Origin: CAIWTU01 sp035686205
GTDB taxonomy: Bacteria; Desulfobacterota; Desulfuromonadia; Geobacterales; Geobacteraceae
Direction: 5' to 3'
Assembly (NCBI GenBank): GCA_035686205.1
Contig: DASRZQ010000067.1
Location: forward strand, 1-5,434
Length of the DNA: 5,434 bases
Numbering within the stretch: the stretch's first letter is position 1; each line of letters starts with the position of its first letter. Shown piece by piece: positions 1-5,054 of this stretch. Under the pieces are notes generated by a model, which saw only the letters and a program-made list of their open reading frames with translations, was not told the DNA's origin and made no database searches. The position numbers and the translations under genes are program-made.

Positions 1-40
1 TGAAGGCTATAATCATCACGCCCCACTGAAACTGAGGCAG

Positions 41-60
41 AAAGAGACCGGAGTTTCTTT
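41..60. terminator. Weak AT-rich hairpin, possible end of an upstream gene
   Basis: AAAGAGAC (41-48) can pair with GTTTCTTT (53-60) around a CGGA loop: eight pairs including one G-U. The 3' arm is T-rich, so it could work as a weak terminator for a gene lying before the window, but no separate U-tract follows and no upstream gene end is visible. It could be chance in AT-rich DNA. Confidence 0.22.
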
Positions 61-69
61 AAGGGCATA

Positions 70-132
70 GTTAATTTGTCGATTACTAGTTGAGAATATT
101 TGTTGAAAAGGAAAGTTAATCAACAAATTAAC
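70..132. repeat. Long inverted repeat with a competing inner hairpin in the leader of the RDD fragment
   Basis: The arm at 70-85 (GTTAATTTGTCGATTA) pairs with 117-132 (TAATCAACAAATTAAC) at 15 of 16 positions, leaving a 31-nt loop. Inside that loop TTTGTTGA (99-106) is a perfect complement of TCAACAAA (120-127), so the same 3' strand can form either of two exclusive stems. The right arm ends about 30 nt before the ATG at 162. This could be a regulatory leader, a protein-binding palindrome or a mobile-element remnant. No U-tract follows, so a simple terminator is unlikely. The arms are AT-rich, which raises the chance of coincidence. Confidence 0.45.
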
Positions 133-161
133 AATGTTAGCTTTGTAAGAAAGGATTTAAC

Positions 162-362
162 ATGCATTCGTCATGTTTGCCGGAAGGTGTGTACTATGCA
201 CGTGAATCATATGCTGGATTCTGGCGCCGCCTTGTTGTTGATGTAATAGATATTTCTCTAATGTTGGCCATATCGGTAGGAGTTACCTTGCTGATCACAA
301 GCATTCTCCCACTTTCAGAGGGTTTGATAATGATGCTTTTTGGGTTGTGGGCAACGCTGTGA
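162..362 (+). CDS. Truncated RDD-family membrane protein, N-terminal fragment
   Basis: This 66-codon ORF follows a good ribosome-binding site, AAGGA at 151-155, six bases before the ATG. Residues 16-30 read SYAGFWRRLVVDVID, which matches the opening motif of RDD-family membrane proteins: an aromatic-AGF-W-R-R start, then a helix containing a conserved Asp. A hydrophobic helix covers about residues 32-50 and a second begins near 53. The ORF stops at 360-362, inside what should be the second helix, whereas RDD domains usually run well over 100 residues with two or three helices. I found no continuation of the domain in the other + frames just downstream, where repeat-like DNA begins. It is therefore probably a decayed 5' remnant. 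A genuine small membrane protein cannot be excluded, because the start signal is intact. Family assignment is fairly secure; function as a protein is doubtful. Confidence 0.55.
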   Translation: MHSSCLPEGVYYARESYAGFWRRLVVDVIDISLMLAISVGVTLLITSILPLSEGLIMMLFGLWATL

Positions 363-420
363 AGTAAATAGGACTTAAAAGAAGTTACTGAAAAATAAGG
401 ACAATTTCATATTTATTCTT

Positions 421-452
421 CAGGAAAACAGGGAAGTGTCCCTATTTAAGCT
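421..452 (+). repeat. Degenerate dispersed repeat, copy 1, with internal palindrome
   Basis: GAAAACAGGGAAGTGTCCCT followed by ATTTAAGCT (424-452) matches the stretch at 1611-1639 at 24 of 29 positions. It contains a near-perfect inverted repeat, AAACAGGGA / TCCCTATTT, around a 4-base AGTG centre. A looser third relative, with an AAATAAGGACA...ATATTTA core, lies just before it at about 391-417. Tags of this shape occur between genes in Geobacter-like genomes, often near IS200/REP-type transposase remnants; that association is from memory. No transposase is visible here. Confidence 0.5.
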
Positions 453-542
453 ATGGCGCATCGTCAGCTGTCGAAATTCATTCCTCCCGATCATTGAAGA
501 CAACAGCATTATCCTCGAACAAATATAATCGGAGGTAAATAG

Positions 543-1097
543 ATGTCATATCAACTTAGCACCTATGATGTTATTAAGGCTTTATCCTTCGAACCGTGGT
601 TAATTTTGATAGGCGTCATTACCATTGCTGCAATTGCAATGTACAAAGCCGGTGTGATTGGACGTCATTGGCCTGTTTTGCTGATTGTCGCTATTTTTGT
701 CTTCGGCGTATTCCGATGTTCGATTCAGGAGTGCGTTGGAGACGGTTGGCGTCTGGAGGGAAACAAGCTGACATTCAAAGCCTGGGAGGAGCACGCGATT
801 ATTGATCTTTCCGCAACCCGTATCACTTTGGCGGATACTGTCGGACCATGGCAGCCGGTTCGAAGCACATACAGATATGGCACGCCTGGGCTGACCGCGG
901 GATGGTTTACCTTGCAAAATGGTGAAAAAGCAGTGATTTTTTATCACCGGAAACCGACAAAAATGCTTGTCTTGTTTTATGATAACCGCATATTTATCCT
1001 TGCTCATCCAGGTGTTGAAAGACTTTACCATGAATTGATTGCACTTGGCGTTAGAGAACAAGGGGGAATTGAGAGGGCCCCAGGCATTGCCAAATAA
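543..1097 (+). CDS. Membrane protein with two N-terminal helices and a bacterial PH-like domain
   Basis: The 184-aa product begins after a strong ribosome-binding site, GGAGGT at 531-536, six bases before the ATG. Two hydrophobic helices lie at about residues 19-36 and 43-58. The rest forms a beta-rich soluble domain, about residues 66-168, ending in a short helix (PGVERLYHELIALG). The stretch GLTAGWFTLQNGEKAVIFYH (116-135), then a hydrophobic strand, a DNRIFIL turn and the final helix match the pattern of small bacterial PH domains (bPH type), where a G-x-F-x-L-x-N-G hairpin precedes the last strand. Such domains are usually membrane-anchored and thought to serve in protein-protein contacts; no enzyme activity is expected. 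The partner is unknown. It stands alone, with 180 nt before it and 151 nt after it. The family call is by pattern and moderately sure; the specific role is unknown. Confidence 0.75.
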   Translation: MSYQLSTYDVIKALSFEPWLILIGVITIAAIAMYKAGVIGRHWPVLLIVAIFVFGVFRCSIQECVGDGWRLEGNKLTFKAWEEHAIIDLSATRITLADTVGPWQPVRSTYRYGTPGLTAGWFTLQNGEKAVIFYHRKPTKMLVLFYDNRIFILAHPGVERLYHELIALGVREQGGIERAPGIAK

Positions 1098-1178
1098 GAT
1101 GTTCCTATGAGGCCAGAATGGGGATTAAGGGGCAAAGCTCCAAATTTCAAACGGTGAAAACTGAATTTCCCAACTCAC

Positions 1179-1211
1179 GGCTGGACCGGCCCTAAGTCCG
1201 GCCGGACAGCC
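1179..1211. terminator. GC-rich hairpin between the PH-like and zinc-ribbon genes
   Basis: GGCTG (1179-1183) pairs with CAGCC (1207-1211), and CCGGCC (1186-1191) pairs with GGCCGG (1200-1205), separated by a small GA/A internal loop and closed by an 8-nt loop. It stands out as a GC-rich island in AT-rich surroundings, 82 nt after the PH-like gene stops. No run of T follows, so it may be a terminator of unusual form, an mRNA-stabilising stem or a REP-like palindrome. Confidence 0.4.
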
Positions 1212-1248
1212 TTGCGTTGGAAGAGGGAAAATCATATAAGGAGGAACT

Positions 1249-1569
1249 ATGATAATTTGGGGATCCAGAGGAGAAAGCATTGACCTTGGGCAAGTCGAAT
1301 TAAGGGAGTGCAAAACATGTGAAAAGGTTCGTCCATTTAAACTCTACCTGCAATATCGTTATGCCCACCTATACTACATCTTTAAATGGGTTACAAAAAA
1401 GAAATACATGATTGCATGTGATGTCTGTAATCATGGGTGGGAATTGAAGACCAAAGAAATTGAAGCAACATTCGATAAACATCCAATACCATTTGTGACG
1501 AGGTTTGGTTGGACATTTCTCGTAGGTTTTTTTGCGATTATATTGTTGATGGGAATTTTAGGGCATTGA
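1249..1569 (+). CDS. Zinc-ribbon protein with C-terminal membrane helix
   Basis: The 106-aa product follows a perfect AAGGAGG at 1238-1244, four bases before the ATG. Cysteines form two knuckles, C21-x2-C24 and C57-x2-C60, 32 residues apart and divided by an aromatic stretch (LYLQYRYAHLYYIFKW). This order, with a W-G-S-R-G start, a cysteine pair, an aromatic segment, a KKKY run and a second cysteine pair, resembles the small zinc-ribbon proteins in which the ribbon halves flank an aromatic-rich insert. A hydrophobic helix at about residues 85-105 should anchor it in the inner membrane with the ribbon in the cytoplasm; topology is inferred. Metal binding is expected from the four cysteines. 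Neither a DNA-binding nor a catalytic role can be read from the sequence. It could be cotranscribed with the PH-like gene only if the hairpin at 1179-1211 is read through. Confidence 0.75.
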   Translation: MIIWGSRGESIDLGQVELRECKTCEKVRPFKLYLQYRYAHLYYIFKWVTKKKYMIACDVCNHGWELKTKEIEATFDKHPIPFVTRFGWTFLVGFFAIILLMGILGH

Positions 1570-1607
1570 TAAAAACCGGATGGTAAGAGTCTACAACATT
1601 TGAGTCA

Positions 1608-1639
1608 GAGGAAAATAAGAAAATGTACCTATTTAAGCT
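1608..1639 (+). repeat. Degenerate dispersed repeat, copy 2
   Basis: GAAAATAAGAAAATGTACCT followed by ATTTAAGCT (1611-1639) matches copy 1 (424-452) at 24 of 29 positions, including an exact CTATTTAAGCT core. Its internal palindrome is more decayed than in copy 1. Like copy 1, it ends about 40-90 nt before a gene start, so the pair could be relics of one mobile repeat or a shared upstream signal. Confidence 0.45.
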
Positions 1640-1680
1640 TTTTGCATTCAGCATAAATATAAAAATAAACTGGAGGAATC

Positions 1681-1980
1681 ATGACTGCTCGTGCACTGCT
1701 TATTTGTAGTATCATGCTGACAATATTGGCCGGCTGTGGCAAAGCCAAAGAGGCGTATGAGGCAAAGTTCAAAGAGGAATTCAAAAAGAGTTTTGTCAAG
1801 CCCTGTTCCGAAAGTGCCAAAAAGAATGGCATGAAAGAAGCCGATGCCAACAGCAAATGCGAATGTGCTGCCGCATATCTGGCTAACAAGTACTCGTCCA
1901 TGGAATTGATGAAATTAACTAATGCTGATTCAGCGGATAGTAAAGCTATACTTGGTGAAGCAGTGAATTCCTGTAAGTAA
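1681..1980 (+). CDS. Small four-cysteine lipoprotein
   Basis: The 99-aa product has a GGAGG ribosome-binding site at 1672-1676, four bases before the ATG. Residues 1-18 are a lipoprotein signal peptide with lipobox LAGC at 16-19; cleavage and lipidation at C19 would tether the mature 81-residue protein to a membrane facing the periplasm. The residue after the cysteine is Gly, not Asp, which by the enterobacterial sorting rule would favour the outer membrane. A Lys/Glu-rich amphipathic segment (21-38) is followed by four cysteines in the order C42, C60, C62, C98, suggesting two disulfides. The C-x17-C-x-C layout followed by a KYSSMELMKL segment recalls small exported proteins of unknown function with a CxC centre; this is a shape match only. 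Only 21 nt separate it from the MuiA-like gene, so the two are probably cotranscribed. Confidence 0.8.
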   Translation: MTARALLICSIMLTILAGCGKAKEAYEAKFKEEFKKSFVKPCSESAKKNGMKEADANSKCECAAAYLANKYSSMELMKLTNADSADSKAILGEAVNSCK

Positions 1981-2001
1981 TTTTAACCAACTGAAGATCC
2001 C

Positions 2002-3610
2002 ATGAAACCAATTATCCGCATTTCCCTTTTGTTCCTGCTCCTTACATTGTCCATTGTTCCAATCCGACAGTCTTATGCCAATCACGATATTTCCGCCGTC
2101 AGGATTCTTAAATCCCGCGTTACCGCGGTAACCGTCAATTCAGACAGGACGCAGGTGACGCGCTCGGCGTCGGATATTCTGCTGGCAGGTGAACATCGCC
2201 TCATGTTCGACAACCTGCCCATGGAACTGGAGACGGGCAGCATCCAGGTTAACGGGACGGGGAACGCGGTTTTGAGCGATGACAAAACCGATGTCGAACG
2301 GTACTCCGAAACCACGGACAAGGACCAGAAGGCGCTCCTGGACGAAAAGACCATGCTTGAAGACCGCATTGCCCAACTGGACGTAAAAATCGGCCAGGCG
2401 CGTAACGAAAAGGTTTTCCTGGACAAAATCACCAAGAAGCTGACCGGGGTCACGGAAAAAACCCCGTCCGGGGAACTGGACCCGGAAAAATGGGTAAAGA
2501 TGGTGGATTTTTACCGCAACAGGAATGCGATCCTGGATAAAGAGATACACGACACCGAAACAGCGAAGCGGGACGTGAAAGCCGTACTGGACAAGGTAAA
2601 CCGGCAGATCGCGGACATCGGCAGCGGTGAGCGGAAGACCGGGTACCGCGTTGAAGTGCTGGTGCGGATGAAGGATGCCGGGCGGCTTGCGCTCAGCCTC
2701 TCCTATATAGTCCGCGGACCGGGCTGGGAGCCCGTTTACGACCTGCGCGTCTCCACGCGGGAAAAGAGGATGAACCTGGCCTACAACGCGGTCGTCCGCC
2801 AGAACACTTCGGAACCGTGGGATGACGTGGCCCTGGAGCTTTCCACCGCGCAGCCCCATGCCGGCGTCGCCGGCGGTGAACCAGATGTTTCTGGAAAAGT
2901 CCACCCGGGCGCGGGATAAAGCCGAGGAACCGGCGGCGGAAGCTGAAGTGGAAAAGCCAGCTGCAACGGTCCAGGCCAATGCCACTTCCGTGGTCTTTGA
3001 AATCAGGGGCAAAAGCACCATTGCCAGCGACAACCTGCCGCACAAGGTGACGGTGCTGATCCAGGACTTCCCTGCCGAGTTCCGCTACTCGACCGCGCCG
3101 AAGCTTTCGCCCCACGCGTACCTGAAGACCAAAGTGAAGAACGCGAGCGACTATCCGCTGCTCCCCGGCGTCACCAACGTCTTCCTCGACAACAATTTCG
3201 TGGCCAACGCCTCCATGAACCAGGTGGCCCCGGGCGAGGATTTCTGGACCTTCCTGGGTGTGGACGGCGCCATAAAGGTGGAACGGAAGTTCGTGAGGAA
3301 ACACGAGGAACGGGAGGGCGTGTTCGACAAGAAAACCAAACTGGTTTACGAGTATCTCACCGAGATTACCAACAACAAAAAGAGCGAGGAAGAACTCGTG
3401 GTATGGGACCAGGTGCCCATCTCCTCGCAACAGGACATTGTCGTAAAACTGGTGGAGCCGCGATTGGACAAGGATACTCCCACATTGAAAAAGAACGAAT
3501 TTAATTATGCTGAATGGTTTTTCAGGATGAAGGCAGGTGAAAAGGTCAAAATCCCCATGGTGTATTCTGTTGAATATCCCGAGGGGAGGCAGGTGACGGG
3601 GGTGGATTAA
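2002..3610 (+). pseudogene. MuiA-like DUF4140/DUF4139 exported protein, split by a +1 frameshift
   Basis: Two overlapping frames make one gene. The first (2002-2919) has a signal peptide (hydrophobic core 7-20, likely cut after SYA at 24-26), a DUF4140-like region (about 35-92), a charged coiled coil (about 105-207) and the DUF4139 start with the signature YIVRGPGWEPVYDLR (235-249) and LELSTAQP (278-285). It then leaves the family pattern and stops at 2917-2919. The next frame holds the rest of DUF4139 and ends with a typical YSVEYPEGRQVTGVD tail at 3610. Removing one C from the run at 2854-2857 joins them into about 535 residues, a normal length for this family. Proteins of this group are called mucoidy inhibitor A-like; their biochemical role is unsettled, and location should be periplasmic or surface. 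The ribosome-binding site is weak (GAAG at 1993-1996), consistent with coupling to the lipoprotein 21 nt upstream. A sequencing error, a true mutation and recoding all remain possible. Family call high, pseudogene status open. Confidence 0.8.
2854..2857 (+). other. Probable frameshift position (CCCC run)
   Basis: The upstream frame reads CAG CCC CAT here; dropping one C, or a +1 slip of the ribosome from CCC to the overlapping CCC, gives CAG CCC ATG and enters the downstream DUF4139 frame. The shift must fall between the end of the recognisable LSTAQP motif (about 2856) and the upstream-frame stop at 2917. This is the only short homopolymer right at the motif edge, but the exact base is inferred. 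Confidence 0.5.
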
Positions 3611-3618
3611 CAAGAGGA

Positions 3619-3644
3619 CGGTTCTCTTTCTAATCTCTGAACCG
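3619..3644. repeat. Short inverted repeat after the MuiA-like gene
   Basis: CGGTTC (3619-3624) and GAACCG (3639-3644) are perfect complements around a 14-nt pyrimidine-rich loop. It begins 8 nt after the MuiA-like stop codon and directly precedes the stronger hairpin at 3648-3674. It may be part of a compound terminator or another decayed intergenic repeat. Confidence 0.35.
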
Positions 3645-3647
3645 AAT

Positions 3648-3674
3648 CAAGGGCGGGTTTCCAACCCGCCCTTG
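3648..3674 (+). terminator. Strong GC-rich terminator-like hairpin
   Basis: CAAGGGCGGGTT (3648-3659) pairs perfectly with AACCCGCCCTTG (3663-3674) around a 3-base loop, a 12-bp stem. It lies 38 nt after the MuiA-like stop. No T-run follows (CTCGACATG comes next), so it lacks the classic intrinsic-terminator tail. The GGGCGGGTT/AACCCGCCC form is common as an end-of-gene hairpin in GC-rich proteobacteria. It probably ends or protects the upstream transcript. Confidence 0.6.
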
Positions 3675-3680
3675 CTCGAC

Positions 3681-3824
3681 ATGCGGCAAGAGAGCACTTT
3701 GAGCGTTGACATAAAGGGGAAAGATATTCGTTTGACCCTTGACGAAATCTCCTGGCTCAACATCTGCTCAAAGAAAAAGGACTTGCCCGGATTAAGGGCA
3801 ATGAGTTATACTCCCTTACACTAA
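3681..3824 (+). pseudogene. Doubtful 47-codon ORF, possible gene remnant
   Basis: An ATG at 3681, six bases after the hairpin, opens 47 codons ending at TAA 3822-3824. There is no ribosome-binding site in front of it, and its last codons lie inside the palindrome at 3804-3839. The middle, GKDIRLTLDEISWLNICSKK (13-32) then KDLPGLRA, loosely recalls the start of small proteins with an 'IRLT..RW.HI...H.EL.GLR' pattern, but the conserved His is missing and the reading frame ends early. It could be a decayed partner gene of the downstream nucleotidyltransferase, or only a chance open frame. I would not assign a function. Confidence 0.2.
3783..3812 (+). promoter_or_regulatory. Putative sigma-70 promoter of the nucleotidyltransferase gene
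   Basis: TTGCCC (3783-3788) and TATACT (3807-3812) are spaced by 18 bases and resemble -35 and -10 boxes. Transcription would start near 3819, giving a roughly 40-nt leader before the ATG at 3860. The -10 box lies inside the left arm of the inverted repeat at 3804-3839, a layout suited to repression. The -35 match is only fair. Confidence 0.4.
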
Positions 3825-3839
3825 AAAGTGAGTATAACT
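3804..3839. promoter_or_regulatory. Perfect 10-bp inverted repeat, candidate operator
   Basis: AGTTATACTC (3804-3813) and GAGTATAACT (3830-3839) are exact complements separated by 16 bases; centre-to-centre spacing is 26 bp, about two and a half helical turns. A nested CACT-AAAA-AGTG element (3819-3830) sits in the spacer and shares one base with the right arm. The left arm covers the putative -10 box and the right arm ends 20 nt before the start codon. This arrangement fits an operator for a dimeric repressor or a leader hairpin; which one cannot be told from sequence. Confidence 0.55.
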
Positions 3840-3859
3840 GAAAAGGAAACCTGATTTAT

Positions 3860-4867
3860 ATGGAGCGAATTGGCGGCGAAACGATTGCGCTGTATGCTGA
3901 TCTCCGGGAACGACTGGAAGCGTTTGAGGCAATGAGGAGTATTGCCAGTCTGCCTGGCGAACTTACGACCAAAACAGTCAAGGGTATTGTCTATCACTAC
4001 TTCCAGGCAACGCTTCCGGGCGGCCGGACTCAGATTTACATAGGCCCGGACAGTGACGAGGTCCGCCGGCTGATTGATGCGCGCAAATCAGGCGAACAGG
4101 AAGTTTTCGCCGACGAAAAAATGTTCCGGCGGCTTGCTGCCCAGATCATCGCCGGAGGGGTTGCCCCGATCATGCCGGCGATGGCCCGGGTTATCAGCCG
4201 CCTTGCCGACAGTGGCGTGTTTCGTGTCGGGGGGGTGCTTGTCGGCACTTTTGCCTATCAGGTTCTCGGGCCTCACTTGGGCGTTATTTGGGGAAGCGGG
4301 TCTCGCATGACGCAGGATATTGACCTGGCGAGCGATAACAGGATTGCAATTGCCGTCCCCGAACTGAAAGCAGACGTGCCGGCGGCAATAGAATCACTGC
4401 AAATGGGTTTTTTTCCGGTGCCCAGATTATCACGCAAAGAACCGTCAACGTCCTACACCATTCGGGGGAAAACTCTTCGGTTGGATCTGCTTACTCCGAA
4501 AAGGAGAGGAGCGACGGCTCCGGTATTCATTCGCAGGCTCAACGCATCCGCAACCCCGCTCAAATATCTCGATTATCTCATCGAGGAACCGATCAATGCC
4601 GTAATGCTTGCAGGCAATCCCTGCCTGGTGAAGGCGCCTCAACCCGCAAGGTTTGCGCTGCATAAACTGATCGTCTCGCAGGAACGGGATGCGACGGCCA
4701 CTGACAAGAAACGCAAGGATTTGCTCCAGGCGGGCAATTTAATAAATCTTCTGAAAGAGGACCGCCCCGGCGATATTGAATTGGCCAGGGAAAATTTGGC
4801 AAAACGCGGGACTTCCTGGATAAAAAAAATCGAAGCTGCCTGCACGGAAGCGAATATCAGGTTGTAG
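3860..4867 (+). CDS. GSU2403-family nucleotidyltransferase-fold protein
   Basis: The 335-aa product matches the layout of the GSU2403 family (NTP_transf_8 type). The N-terminal region has ALYADLRERLEAFEAMRSIA (10-29), then LPGELTTKTVKGIVYHYFQA (31-50) and a QIYIGPDSDEV segment (58-68). The nucleotidyltransferase core follows: GVLVGTFAYQV (125-135) corresponds to the G-[G/S] loop and helix, TQDIDLA (151-157) carries the Asp pair D153/D155, and LRLDLLTP (206-213) offers the third acidic residue D209. The end has the RFALHKLIVSQER (264-276) and KKRKDLLQA (283-291) helices. All three carboxylates are present, so nucleotide transfer is possible, but the substrate is unknown. The fold is shared with AbiEii/MNT-type toxins and tRNA nucleotidyltransferases, so a toxin or defence role is a hypothesis only. 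AGGA at 3844-3847 lies 12 bases before the ATG, a little far. Length looks complete. It has its own promoter-like region with a palindrome and no clear partner gene. Confidence 0.85.
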   Translation: MERIGGETIALYADLRERLEAFEAMRSIASLPGELTTKTVKGIVYHYFQATLPGGRTQIYIGPDSDEVRRLIDARKSGEQEVFADEKMFRRLAAQIIAGGVAPIMPAMARVISRLADSGVFRVGGVLVGTFAYQVLGPHLGVIWGSGSRMTQDIDLASDNRIAIAVPELKADVPAAIESLQMGFFPVPRLSRKEPSTSYTIRGKTLRLDLLTPKRRGATAPVFIRRLNASATPLKYLDYLIEEPINAVMLAGNPCLVKAPQPARFALHKLIVSQERDATATDKKRKDLLQAGNLINLLKEDRPGDIELARENLAKRGTSWIKKIEAACTEANIRL

Positions 4868-5054
4868 GTTCGGTGCGTTTGTCGCCGGAGAGTAGCAACG
4901 GACCTTCATGTCTTTACCGGAAACGATTTGCGGATATCGCTAATGTAATGCCCATTATTGCTCCGATGTAATGAAATTATTAACGCTTTCATTGTTCGGA
5001 CAGAATGGCATTTAACTTGTGTTCAGTTGCCGCACGGAGAAAGGAAAACGAACC

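Noticed and set aside
104..114. TGAAAAGGAAA shared with 3839-3849
   Set aside because: An 11-base purine-rich match containing a ribosome-binding-site-like core; short and low in complexity, so likely coincidence.
70..132. Integron attC site
   Set aside because: The arms read GTTAATT...AATTAAC, the reverse order of the RYYYAAC...GTTRRRY core pattern, and no integrase is present.
524..529. TATAAT just before the PH-like gene
   Set aside because: A perfect -10 match, but transcription would start inside or after the ribosome-binding site at 531-536, and no -35 box lies at the right distance (TTGAAG at 494-499 is 24 bases away).
2140..3045. A 301-codon open frame on the minus strand
   Set aside because: It lies fully antisense to the DUF4140/DUF4139 gene, has no recognisable domain, and arises because the GC-rich third positions of the real gene leave few stops on the other strand.
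2693..3613. A 306-codon open frame on the minus strand
   Set aside because: Also antisense to the MuiA-like gene; the translation is low in recognisable motifs and rich in His/Arg/Gly as expected of a shadow frame.
4868..5054. Search for a terminator, promoter or RNA gene between the last two genes
   Set aside because: No convincing stem with T-run and no well-spaced -35/-10 pair; TTGTTC at 4992-4997 has only a poorly spaced partner. Nothing reportable.
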